Positions 43,100 through 53,786 of a stretch of 64,000 nucleotides of DNA are shown piece by piece. Every line of letters begins with the position of its first letter. Position 1 is the stretch's first letter. The notes under the pieces were generated by a model. The model saw nothing but the letters and a program-made list of their open reading frames with translations, was not told the DNA's origin and ran no database searches. Position numbers and translations under genes: made by a program. Source of the DNA: Streptomyces alboflavus (GTDB taxonomy: Bacteria; Actinomycetota; Actinomycetes; Streptomycetales; Streptomycetaceae); the NCBI RefSeq assembly GCF_000716675.1, contig NZ_JNXT01000002.1, positions 297,977 through 361,976 of the forward strand. Reading direction: 5' to 3'.

Positions 43100-44268
43100 G
43101 CGCACCATCCGAGTCCGTCGAACCCACCACCCTCGTGCCGGAGGAACCACTGATCCCCGCACCGCCGCAGCCACCGGTCGCCACCGCCGCCCGGCCCGCG
43201 ATCCACACGCCGGAGCCCCAGCCCGCCCGGCCCCCCTGGCGACCGCCGGGCCCGCCCAACCCGGCCCGTTCCCTGCGCCCCACCCGCAGGGGCGGCCCGA
43301 TCCCCGGCCTGCACCACCGGCCCGCCGTGCCCGCAGAACCCGCCAAGGTCGCCGAGGTCGACCGCAGGCTGGAGGCCTGGGCGCACGAGCACGACCTGTT
43401 CCCCGCGGCCTGGAAGGGCGACTTCGCGGGCTTCCAGTTCGGCCGGGCCGTGGTGCTGCAGCATCCGGGCGCCGTCGACGTGGAGCGCCTCACGGCCGCG
43501 GGCAAGCTGCTGCTCGCCGAGAACCTCGTCGACAGCTGCTACTGCGAGGCCGAGGAGGGCAGGGGCGGCACTCCGCGCGGCCTCGGCGGCCGCCTCGTCC
43601 TCGCCCAGGCGGCGATCGACCCGTTCCACGGCGCCCCCGCGGTGGAGGAGCAGTGGCGCCGCGGCGTCCAGGGCGACGGTCCGCTCCGCTCGTACCACCA
43701 GGCCATGAAGGACTTCGCGGCCTTCGCCACGCCCAGCCAGAGCGACCGGTTCGTGCACGACATCGCCCGGCTGCACCTCGGCTACCTCGGGGAGGCCGCC
43801 TGGGCCGAGACCCGGTACGCGCCCAAGGTGTGGGAGTACCTGGTGATGCGGCAGTTCAACAACTTCCGCCCCTGCCTGTCGATCGTCGACGCCGTGGACG
43901 GCTACGAACTGCCCGAGCCGGTCTACGCCCGCCCGGAGATCCAGCGGATCACCGCGCTCGCCTGCAACGCCACGACCATCGTCAACGACCTGTACTCCTT
44001 CACCAAGGAGCTGGCCGGCGACCCCACCCACATGAATCTGCCCCAGGCCATCGCCGCCAACGAACGCTGCGGCCTCAAGGCGGCGTACCTGAAGGCCGTG
44101 GAGATCCACAACGAGGTGATGGCGGCCTTCGAGGAGGAGTCCGCGGTCCTCGCGGCCACCTCACCGCTCGTCGAGCGCTACGCCAGGGGCCTCGCCGCCT
44201 GGGTGGCGGGCAACCACGAGTGGCACGCCACCAACACCCACCGCTACCACCTGCCCAACTACTGGTGA
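43096..44268 (+). CDS. 2-Methylisoborneol synthase (class I terpene cyclase)
   Basis: 390 residues from GTG 43096. The Pro-rich N-terminal extension (about 1-75) is typical of this enzyme. The NSE metal motif NDLYSFTKE is intact. The first metal motif reads [13 protein letters not shown] recall the family motif as DDCYCED, so one or two acidic positions appear changed here. Other conserved parts are [19 protein letters not shown] and the C-terminal [13 protein letters not shown]. It cyclises 2-methyl-GPP to 2-methylisoborneol, the earthy odorant. It is co-translated with the cyclic-nucleotide-binding gene and followed by the GPP methyltransferase. Confidence 0.93.
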
Positions 44269-44330
44269 ATCCCGTCACCGGCGGGTCCGCCCGCCCGACC
44301 CGTCGCCGCCCGCACCATGAGGAGACCCTG

Positions 44331-45209
44331 TTGACCATTGCCGACGCCCGGCCCGCCAACGCCGTACCGGTGCCCGCCCAGTCCACGTACCAGAACCGCG
44401 TCGCGGACTACTGGAACGCCGAGGAGAACCCGGTCAATCTCGAACTCGGGAGGATCGACGACCTCTACCACCACCACTACGGCATCGGAGCGGCCGACCG
44501 GTCCGTGCTCGACGTGGCCGACCCCGCGGCCCGGCAGGAGCGGATCACCGCCGAGTTGCACCGGCTCGAACAGGCCCAGGCCGACCTGCTCGCCTCCCAC
44601 CTCGGCCCGCTCTCGCCCACGGACCGGGTCTTCGACGCGGGCTGCGGGCGCGGCGGGGGCTCCGTCGTGGCCCACCTGCGCTACGACTGCTACGCCGACG
44701 GCGTCACGCTCTCCGAGAAGCAGGCCGACTTCGCGGGCGAGCAGGCCCGCAAGCGGCACATCGACGACAAGGTGCGCTACCACCACCTGAACATGCTCGA
44801 CACCGGCTTCCCGACCGGCGCGTTCGCGGCGTCGTGGAACAACGAGTCGACGATGTACGTCGAGCTGGAGCTGCTGTTCGCCGAGCACGCCCGGCTGCTG
44901 CGCCGCGGCGGCAGGTACGTCACGATCACCGGCTGCTACAACGACACCTACGGGCGGGCATCACGCGAGGTGTCCCTCATCAACGCCCACTACATCTGCG
45001 ACATCCACCCGCGCTCGGAATACTTCCGGGCGATGGCGCGCCACCGCCTCGTACCGGTGCACGTGGAGGATCTGACGGCCGCCGCCATGCCCTATTGGGA
45101 GCTGCGGCAGGAGGCCGACCATCTGGTGACGGGAATCGAAGAAACGTTCCTGAACGCCTACCGCAACGGCAGTTTCCAGTATCTGCTGATCGTCGCCGAC
45201 CGCGTGTGA
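44331..45209 (+). CDS. Geranyl diphosphate 2-C-methyltransferase
   Basis: 292 residues from TTG 44331 with GAGGAGA upstream; no ATG or GTG is available in frame near the start. The SAM-binding motif is VFDAGCGRGGGSVVAHL (near 100). Family features: TYQNRVADYWNAEENPVNLELG at the N-terminus, HHYGIG, SWNNESTMYVELELLFAEH and ITGCYNDTYGRASREVSLINAHY. It methylates C2 of GPP to make the 2-MIB precursor. It is the third and last gene of the operon and ends before a strong terminator. Confidence 0.94.
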   Translation: MTIADARPANAVPVPAQSTYQNRVADYWNAEENPVNLELGRIDDLYHHHYGIGAADRSVLDVADPAARQERITAELHRLEQAQADLLASHLGPLSPTDRVFDAGCGRGGGSVVAHLRYDCYADGVTLSEKQADFAGEQARKRHIDDKVRYHHLNMLDTGFPTGAFAASWNNESTMYVELELLFAEHARLLRRGGRYVTITGCYNDTYGRASREVSLINAHYICDIHPRSEYFRAMARHRLVPVHVEDLTAAAMPYWELRQEADHLVTGIEETFLNAYRNGSFQYLLIVADRV

Positions 45210-45248
45210 CGCGCCGCGCGCCGCGGCTGTGACACAGCGGCGCGACGA

Positions 45249-45276
45249 AGGCCGGGCCCTCGCGAGGGCCCGGCCT
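45249..45276. terminator. Bidirectional terminator, perfect 28-bp palindrome
   Basis: The arms AGGCCGGGCCCTCG and CGAGGGCCCGGCCT are fully complementary with no loop bases. It sits between two convergent genes (methyltransferase and lectin), 39 bp and 29 bp from their stops. It has no U-tract, as is common for Streptomyces terminators. Confidence 0.8.
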
Positions 45277-45305
45277 GTGGTGCGAGAGAGCGCGGTGCGC
45301 GCTGC

Positions 45306-45764
45306 TCAGTGGGCGGTGTTGGAGGCCCAGACCGCGCGGCTGCCGTCGTAGATCACGACGTTGCCGTCGTCCTGGACGACCAGGCGGGAACCGGGGCGTC
45401 CCGCGGTGTTGGAGGCCCAGACGGGCGCTCCGCTGCGGGTGTAGACGACGAAGTTGCCGTCCTCCTGCAGGCGGGCGGTCCAGCCCTTGCCAACCGTGCG
45501 CGAGGCCCATCTGGCCCGGTTGAACTCGTCGTAGACCACGAGGTTGCCGTCGGACTGCATGACCAGTCTGGCCGTCTCGGAGCTGACGGACTCGTTGTGG
45601 TTCAGGGTGAAGGGGGCGTAGCGCACTTGATCCGAGAGGATTCCCGCCCGTGCCTTGCCGCTGGTGGCGGCGCTGTGGTCGGTGGGAGCCGCACTCGCCT
45701 GGCCGACGAGGGCCATCGAAGCGAGTGCGGCGGTTACGAGAAACGTGCCGGCTTTCTTCCCCAC
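45306..45764 (-). CDS. Secreted B-lectin (mannose-binding, bulb type)
   Basis: 152 residues from GTG 45764 (AAGGAG 6 nt upstream). Signal peptide: KKAGTFLVTAALASMALVG, cleaved near QASA. The mature part has three beta-prism repeats with the mannose-binding signature QxDxNxVxY. They are MQSDGNLVVYDE, LQEDGNFVVYTR and VQDDGNVVIYDG, each followed by W-A-S. All three sites look intact (Q/D/N/Y). It should bind mannose-type sugars outside the cell. It is monocistronic and convergent with the 2-MIB operon. Confidence 0.92.
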   Translation of the reverse strand: MGKKAGTFLVTAALASMALVGQASAAPTDHSAATSGKARAGILSDQVRYAPFTLNHNESVSSETARLVMQSDGNLVVYDEFNRARWASRTVGKGWTARLQEDGNFVVYTRSGAPVWASNTAGRPGSRLVVQDDGNVVIYDGSRAVWASNTAH

Positions 45765-46078
45765 GAAAGGAACTCCTTGAGTCAGGCAGTTCTTCCAGCG
45801 GTGCCCTGTTGGGCGCCGCATCCGGACGATGCCATCGCTTTCGCACCGGAAGGCAAGGCTCCGTGACAGTTGGCGGTTTGATGTCCTTCAATGACCGGAA
45901 GGTGCGGGATGGGAAATGCGCCGCCCATATGACCCAAGAGGCCGATATATGGCTTCCCGAAAGGGAGCGGTTCCGCCAGGATCGGCCGCACGAAAAACGT
46001 CCAGGTCGGCCGATTCCGGCCGACCTGGACGTCCGTGCTGTGAGCCGACGTCAACAGTCAGTCGACGTCAGGGACTTC

Positions 46079-48418
<2,340 letters not shown>

Positions 48419-48419
48419 T

Positions 48420-48445
48420 CATCGTAGGAACCCGATCCTACGATG
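48420..48445. promoter_or_regulatory. Perfect inverted repeat between katG and fur
   Basis: Arms CATCGTAGGA (48420-48429) and TCCTACGATG (48436-48445) are fully complementary with a 6-bp spacer. The site is 125 bp upstream of the katG start and 106 bp upstream of fur. It is well placed as a Fur/CatR operator controlling katG. Confidence 0.6.
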
Positions 48446-48472
48446 GACGCTGTCCAGGTCAAGAAGCTCAAC

Positions 48473-48494
48473 TGATTCATATTGATTCAGAATC
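48473..48494. promoter_or_regulatory. Candidate Fur-type box upstream of fur
   Basis: TGATTCA occurs twice, at 48473-48479 and 48483-48489 (10 bp apart). GATTCAGAATC at 48484-48494 is a palindrome around one central base. The A/T-rich character is unlike the surrounding DNA and similar to Fur-family boxes. It may be the autoregulatory site of the fur gene. Confidence 0.55.
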
Positions 48495-48550
48495 CGTACG
48501 GCTGCCGGTAAACTCGGCGTACGCCACCGAGCCTGAATGGGTGAACCGAT

Positions 48551-48961
48551 ATGAGCGACCTGCTGGAGCGACTGCGAGGGCGTGGCTGGCGGGTGACCTC
48601 TCAGCGGCGTGTCGTCGCGGAGGTCCTCGACGGCGACCACGTGCACCTGACGGCCGACGAAGTGCACGCGCGCGCGGCGCACCTGCTGCCGGAGATCTCC
48701 CGGGCGACGGTCTACAACACCCTGGGCGAGATGGTCTCCCTCGGCGAGGTCATGGAGGTCTCCACCGACGGCCGTGCCAAGCGGTACGACCCCAACGCCC
48801 ACCACCCCCACCAGCACCTGGTGTGCTCCCACTGCGGTGCCATCCGCGACGTCCACCCGAGCGGCGACCCCCTCGCCGACCTGCCGCAGGAACAGCGCTT
48901 CGGCTTCACGGTGTCGCAGGTCGAGGTCACCTACCGCGGGCTCTGCCCCACCTGCGCCTGA
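48551..48961 (+). CDS. Fur-family regulator (FurA/CatR type, peroxide-responsive)
   Basis: 136 residues. Helix-turn-helix: LRGRGWRVTSQRRVVAEVL, VHARAAHLLPEISRATVYNTL. The metal site is HHPHQHLVCSHCGAIRDV, and two Cys-x2-Cys pairs (CSHC and CPTC at the very end) form the structural zinc site. CatR and FurA in Streptomyces repress katG and respond to peroxide. The arrangement is divergent here instead of the common fur-katG operon order. The ribosome binding site is weak (GGGTGAACC). Confidence 0.92.
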   Translation: MSDLLERLRGRGWRVTSQRRVVAEVLDGDHVHLTADEVHARAAHLLPEISRATVYNTLGEMVSLGEVMEVSTDGRAKRYDPNAHHPHQHLVCSHCGAIRDVHPSGDPLADLPQEQRFGFTVSQVEVTYRGLCPTCA

Positions 48962-49067
48962 CGCCTGCGCACTGTGGCCGGAATTGTCGTCTGACGAGTG
49001 TTCAGTTCCGGCTGATACTCAAGGCTCGGGCGATCCGTCCCGCGTTCCCCACGTCCGGAGGCCGCTG

Positions 49068-49268
49068 ATGCACCACACCAGTGTTCCGACCACCGCCGTG
49101 CTCACCGCCTGGCTGTCGGGCGCCGAGAGCGCCTACGGCCAGGCGAACCCCGCCGGGCCGCTGTACGTCGGCGGCACCGCCGCCGAGGCCGCGCTCACCG
49201 ATCCGAGTGACTCCCTCTACGGCTTCTGCTCCAGCCCGAGCGGTTCCCACGGCAGTTGGTGCTGCTGA
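49068..49268 (+). CDS. Putative class II lanthipeptide precursor (LanA)
   Basis: 66 residues from ATG 49068 with GGAGG six bases upstream. It is too short for routine calling, but it sits 176 bp before a LanM gene. The leader part (about 1-35) is hydrophobic/helical near TAVLTAWLSGAE and ends with YVGG, a possible double-Gly cleavage site. The C-terminal part after it is rich in Ser, Thr and Cys: TAAEAALTDPSDSLYG then FCSSPSGSHGSWCC. There are three Cys (positions 54, 65, 66) and seven Ser/Thr between residue 43 and the end. Up to three lanthionine rings are possible, with a C-terminal Cys-Cys pair. I do not recognise the core from any known lanthipeptide. Confidence 0.72.
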   Translation: MHHTSVPTTAVLTAWLSGAESAYGQANPAGPLYVGGTAAEAALTDPSDSLYGFCSSPSGSHGSWCC

Positions 49269-49444
49269 CCCGACGAGCGGGCGTGGGGGATCGCGCGTGA
49301 CGTCGCGTGCCCGGACTTGTCGCGTGGTTCCTCGCGCCCTGCGGTCGGCGCTCCGCGGTCTCTGCTGAGCCTGCGGCGACCGAGCCTTTCCGCGCTTGTT
49401 CGCAGTGTCTGGGTGGCGGTCTTCGGACAGGGGGATGGTGGACG

Positions 49445-52333
49445 GTGAGCGGACCGGCGGCGGGACACAGACCTGGGGAGCGGAGCGGGGAGCAGCGGCA
49501 CGAGGCGGACTGGTTCGCCCAGCCGGTACGCGCCATCGCCCGCCCCTGGCACGACGAGCTGGCCCGGCGCCTCGCCGCCGTGGACGGGCTCGGCCGCGCC
49601 GAGCGGGACGTGGTCCTCGACGCCGGGCACACCTCCCTGCTGCGGTCCTTGCACGCCAAGCTGTCCCGCCTCTTCCTGATCGAGCTGCACGCGCTGCGCA
49701 TGGCGGCCGCCGGTGTGCGCGCCGGCGAGGGCACCGGGTCCGGGTCCGACACGCGGACCTGGGTCGCGTTCATCGAGCAGGCCTGCCAGGAGGGTTACGT
49801 CGACCGGCTCGCCGAGCGCTATCCGACACTCGGCGCGCGGATCGCTGCGGTGGCACGGCTCTCCGTGGCCGCGACGGCCTCCTTCGCCGAACGGCTCGGC
49901 GCCGACCGCGAACGGCTGCGGCCCCTGCTCGGCGCGCCCGCGGGGGAGTTACGGGCCCTCGCGTTCGGCGCGGGCGACAGCCACCGGGGCGGCCTGACCG
50001 TCAGCCGGGCCGACTTCGCCACCGGAAGCGTCATGTACAAGCCGCGACCGTCCGGCACCGATGTCGCCCTCGGCGCCCTGCTGGACGAGCTGTTCACGGA
50101 CTTCCCCGACGCCCCGGCGCCGGAGCGCCGCATCCGGGTGCCGCGCACCCTCGCGCGCGAGGGCTACGGCTGGGCCGAGTTCGTCCGCCACCGCTACTGC
50201 GCCGACGACGCCGAGCTCGCCGCGTTCTACCGGAACGTCGGCCACTGGCTGGCCGTGCTGCGCCTCACCGGCGGCACCGACATGCACGCCGAGAACATGA
50301 TCGCCGCGGGTCCGGTGCCGGTGATCGTGGACGGCGAGACGCTGTTCGACACCCCCGCCCCCTTCCCGCCCAGCGGCCAGGGTGACGCGGTCGACGTGGC
50401 GGCCGCCGCGATCCGCCGCACCGTCCTGCGCACCGGACTGCTGCCCGTGCGCGGCACCGGCTTTGCGCTCGCGGGCGTGGACATCTCCGGCGTCGGGGCG
50501 CTGCCCGGCCAACAGCCGCTGATCCCGAACCCCGTGATCGCCGACGGCGGCACCGCGGCGGCCCGCTTCGAGGTGGACCTGGTCGCGATGCCCACGGCGG
50601 GCAACCACCCGAGCCCCACCCCCGTACTGAGCGCGTACTGGGACCGGATCCTGGCCGGGTTCCGGGAGATGACCGCGCACCTGCGCCGGCCCGGCACCGA
50701 CCCGCACCGGCTCCTTCGCCGGTTCGAGGGCACCCGGGCGCGGCGCATCCTGCGGCCCACGCAGGCCTACGTCGACATCGGCCGGATGCTCTGGCACCCG
50801 GCCTCCCTGCACGACGAGACGGCGGCCGTCGAGCGCGCCCGGGACATCCTGCGCCGCAACGCCGACGTGCTGCCCGGCGCGCCGACGGACCGCGTGGCCA
50901 TCGCCGCCGAGATCGCCGACCTGCTGGTCGGGGACGTGCCGATGTTCAGCTTCACCGTGGACGCGGCCGCCGTCGGTGCCACCGTCGCGGACTGGCGCGG
51001 CGCCGATCTCGCCTTCGAGGAGTCGGTGATCCAGGACGCGCTGGTGGGCGCGTACCTCAATGAGCGTTCGCTGCCCGCGCGGGTGCAGGCGGCCGCCCAC
51101 GAGCCGCACGCCCGGGACCGGGAGAGGCGCCGTCGGGCCCTGGCCGCGCGGATGGTGCGGCGGCTGTGCGACGGGGCGGTGCGCGGCGATGACGGCACGT
51201 TCACGTGGATCAGCCCGGTGTTCACGCCCGCGGGTTGGTCGATCAGGGTGCTGCCCGCCGACCTCTACACCGGGCAGGGAGGGGTGGCGCTGACGCTCGC
51301 GGAGTACGGGAGCGAGGTGCGGGCGGGGCGGGCGGATCCGGTGCCGGAAGTCGGCGAGGTGTTCGAGGGGGCGCTGCGGGTCCTGGTCGGCACGGAGGAC
51401 CGGACGGCCACGCCGTCGGCGGGGGCGTTCAGCGGCGCGGCGTCGCAGGTGTGGACGTGGCTGGCGCTGCACCGCGTCCTCGGCGACGACTGGCTCCTGG
51501 AGCGGGCCGCGGCGCGGGCCGAACTGCTCGCGCCGTCGGGGCGGTTGGTCGAGGACGACGTCGAGGTGGACCTCCTGAACGGGGTCGCGGGCGCGGTCGT
51601 GCCGCTGCTCGGCCTGGCCGCGGCGACGGGGCAGGACCGGTGGCTGGCCGCCGCCGCGCACATCGGGCGCCGCCTGGAGGGCCTGGCCACGGTCGAGGAG
51701 GGCGGGGCCCGCTGGGCGACGCGGCTCAACCCCGAGGGCATCGGCGGCTTCGCGCACGGCGCCACCGGCATCGGCTGGGCGCTGACCAGGCTCGCCCTCA
51801 GCGACGCGGGCACGGCGGCCGACCGGGGCGGGTGGCGGCGGCTGGCCGAGCGGGCCTTCGCGTTCCAGGAGTCCCTGTACCGGCCCGAGGACGGCAACTG
51901 GCTCGACGTGCGCGTCGGCGCCGAGGAGGACTTCTTCACCAGTTGGTGCCACGGCAGCACCGGAATCGGCGTCGGCATGCTCGACCTGCACCGGCGCACG
52001 GGTGATCCGGTGCACCTGGACATGGTCCGCCGTGCCGCGTGTGCCGGCGCGGCGGAGGGCTTCGGCTGGAGCCACACGCTGTGCCACGGCGACCTCGGCC
52101 TCTGGGAATTCCTCACGTCCCTGGACCTCGACGGTGCGTCCGACGTGGACTTCGGCAGTGCGTCCGACCTCGACGGGGAAATCCTCACCGGTCTCGAACA
52201 GCGCGGGCCGGTCGGCGGTTTGGCACGTGAAGCGTTCTCGCCGAGCCTCATGTCGGGCCTTTCGGGCGTCGTGCACACACTGCTGCGCATGCACCATGGT
52301 GCGGCACTGCCGAACCCTCTTCTCCTTGACTGA
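49445..52333 (+). CDS. lanM: Class II lanthipeptide synthetase (LanM)
   Basis: 962 residues from GTG 49445 (G-rich site upstream), close to the usual 1,000. The N-terminal dehydratase (about 1-570) has the kinase-like features of LanM: VMYKPRPSGTDVALGALLDEL, the active region RLTGGTDMHAENMIAAG and VIVDGETLFDTP. The C-terminal LanC-like cyclase (about 600-955) has GGFAHGATGIGWAL, and its zinc ligands are Cys in SWCHGSTGIG and Cys-His in TLCHGDLGLWE. It phosphorylates and dehydrates Ser/Thr and then joins them to Cys. Its substrate is presumably the peptide encoded 176 bp upstream. No dedicated protease or ABC transporter lies nearby, so maturation must use enzymes from elsewhere. Confidence 0.96.
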   Translation: MSGPAAGHRPGERSGEQRHEADWFAQPVRAIARPWHDELARRLAAVDGLGRAERDVVLDAGHTSLLRSLHAKLSRLFLIELHALRMAAAGVRAGEGTGSGSDTRTWVAFIEQACQEGYVDRLAERYPTLGARIAAVARLSVAATASFAERLGADRERLRPLLGAPAGELRALAFGAGDSHRGGLTVSRADFATGSVMYKPRPSGTDVALGALLDELFTDFPDAPAPERRIRVPRTLAREGYGWAEFVRHRYCADDAELAAFYRNVGHWLAVLRLTGGTDMHAENMIAAGPVPVIVDGETLFDTPAPFPPSGQGDAVDVAAAAIRRTVLRTGLLPVRGTGFALAGVDISGVGALPGQQPLIPNPVIADGGTAAARFEVDLVAMPTAGNHPSPTPVLSAYWDRILAGFREMTAHLRRPGTDPHRLLRRFEGTRARRILRPTQAYVDIGRMLWHPASLHDETAAVERARDILRRNADVLPGAPTDRVAIAAEIADLLVGDVPMFSFTVDAAAVGATVADWRGADLAFEESVIQDALVGAYLNERSLPARVQAAAHEPHARDRERRRRALAARMVRRLCDGAVRGDDGTFTWISPVFTPAGWSIRVLPADLYTGQGGVALTLAEYGSEVRAGRADPVPEVGEVFEGALRVLVGTEDRTATPSAGAFSGAASQVWTWLALHRVLGDDWLLERAAARAELLAPSGRLVEDDVEVDLLNGVAGAVVPLLGLAAATGQDRWLAAAAHIGRRLEGLATVEEGGARWATRLNPEGIGGFAHGATGIGWALTRLALSDAGTAADRGGWRRLAERAFAFQESLYRPEDGNWLDVRVGAEEDFFTSWCHGSTGIGVGMLDLHRRTGDPVHLDMVRRAACAGAAEGFGWSHTLCHGDLGLWEFLTSLDLDGASDVDFGSASDLDGEILTGLEQRGPVGGLAREAFSPSLMSGLSGVVHTLLRMHHGAALPNPLLLD

Positions 52334-52564
52334 CCAAGCGGTTTCGAGGGCCTTCCAGGGAAAGATTTGACTTGTGATCCATGTCACATCTCACCCGTAA
52401 AAGATCTTGGTCCGGCATATCCACACAGCTGTTTGGTTGTGGCACGATGCCAACGGATTGCTCATGGTCCAAGTAACCGATTGCGAAACTCTCGACGTAG
52501 ATCCTGTCTTGCTGGGAACGACTTGTTGATGGTGTTGGCTTGACGTAATTCGGGGGATGCAAGA
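52334..52564 (+). other. Low-GC intergenic region with possible tiny ORFs
   Basis: The 231 bp between LanM and the first ATP-grasp gene are much less GC-rich than the surroundings and contain TGGCA/TGCCA dyad DNA near 52440. Two short plus-strand frames exist: 52381-52476 (31 codons, one Cys in FGCGT and one in TDCSWS) and an overlapping 21-codon frame from 52464 ending ..LLGTTC. Neither has a good ribosome binding site or Streptomyces-like third positions. I read the region mainly as a promoter and leader for the ATP-grasp genes. Confidence 0.4.
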
Positions 52565-53719
52565 GTGCCGTCTATCATTGTTGTTGGATACCGTGACGAC
52601 CTTGACCGCGCGGTGCGGAGTCGCGGTTTTGATCCCTACTACCTCGTACAGGCACCGATGAGCCCGCCGCCGGGGCGGAGGTTCACGAGCGTCGCCGACA
52701 TGGAGAACGCCCAGGAATTGCTGAGAGCGGTGCTCTCCGCGCGCCTCGACGATGTGGCGGGTGTGCTGAGCGTGCATGAGATGGGTGTGTTCGGGGCGGC
52801 CTATCTGCGGCAGCAGTTGGACCTTCCCGGAAACAGGGACTCGAAGGCGACCCTCTATTTCCGGGACAAGTACCTGCAGAAGAGCGGACTTCCGGACAGC
52901 GTCAGACGGGCGCGGTGCCGTTATGTCGCGCCAGGGACTTCTTTTGCCGACCTCGCCGCCGAGTTGGGTGACGTGTTCGTCGTCAAACCCGCGACCGGAG
53001 CGGGTTCACTGCGTACGGAAATCGTGCGCACTCCTGACGAATACGAGCGAGCGCTCCAGGAGCTGCCTGGGCACTCGGATGTGGGTGTGGTCGCCGAGTC
53101 CTTCATCGAGGCCCCGGAGGTCTACACGGACGGCATCTGGGAGGGCGGCGAGCTTCGCTGGTCGTCCATGAGCAGCAATCACATCGCGCCCCTCAGTGCC
53201 GTGAAGGGCGGTGTCCTCGCCGCGCACGTCCTGGACAGAAGGCGGCACCCGGACCTGTTCCGACAGGCGGAGGAACTCGCCGGGCAGGTGCTCACCAGCC
53301 TGGGCGCACCGGATTGCGTCTTCCACATGGAGACGTTCGTCGAGGAATCGGGGCTGACCCTGGGCGAATGCGCGATCCGGCTGCCGGGAGCGCTGTCCCC
53401 GGACGTCAACAGACTGACGTACGGCGTCGACCTCTTCGACGCCGAGATCAGCCTCGCGCTCGGGGAGAAGATCATTCAGGAGCTGGACGGCGGAACACCG
53501 GGCCGCTTCTACGGCTACATCCTGCTGCGTCGCTCCCAGGCCCTGACGCAGGAGGACTTCGAGCGCGCCTTCACCTTCGACGAGATCGACTACCCCTCGT
53601 CGCCCGATGCGCCGCTTGGCCCCTACGGCCGCGTCGGGCAGGCCGTCGTGTCCGACGAGGACGAGCTGCAACTGCAGAAAACGATCGAGGACATCGTGCG
53701 TTTCAACGAGCTCGGCTGA
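52565..53719 (+). CDS. ATP-grasp ligase, copy 1
   Basis: 384 residues from GTG 52565; GGGGGA lies upstream. N-terminal pre-ATP-grasp domain (about 1-95): SIIVVGYRDDLDRAVRSRGF. Then DKYLQKSGLPDSVRRARCRYV starts the ATP-binding lobe, with VFVVKPATGAGSLRT as the nucleotide-binding lysine and Gly-rich loop. VFHMETFVEESGLTLGECAIRLPGA holds the metal-binding Glu residues. These are the features of carboxylate-amine ligases that form peptide bonds through an acyl phosphate. It is followed by a close paralogue. The substrate is unknown; it could join two amino acids or cap a peptide. Confidence 0.87.
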   Translation: MPSIIVVGYRDDLDRAVRSRGFDPYYLVQAPMSPPPGRRFTSVADMENAQELLRAVLSARLDDVAGVLSVHEMGVFGAAYLRQQLDLPGNRDSKATLYFRDKYLQKSGLPDSVRRARCRYVAPGTSFADLAAELGDVFVVKPATGAGSLRTEIVRTPDEYERALQELPGHSDVGVVAESFIEAPEVYTDGIWEGGELRWSSMSSNHIAPLSAVKGGVLAAHVLDRRRHPDLFRQAEELAGQVLTSLGAPDCVFHMETFVEESGLTLGECAIRLPGALSPDVNRLTYGVDLFDAEISLALGEKIIQELDGGTPGRFYGYILLRRSQALTQEDFERAFTFDEIDYPSSPDAPLGPYGRVGQAVVSDEDELQLQKTIEDIVRFNELG

Positions 53720-53786
53720 GCCTGGCGGATCCGTCAGGCCCGGCCGGCAGAAGCATCGAGGCAGGCTGCATTCGGGGGAGACAAGA

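Noticed and set aside
49445..52333. LanM as a class III/IV lanthipeptide synthetase
   Set aside because: There is no separate lyase and Ser/Thr kinase domain at the N-terminus; the dehydratase motifs and the C-terminal zinc cyclase fit class II.
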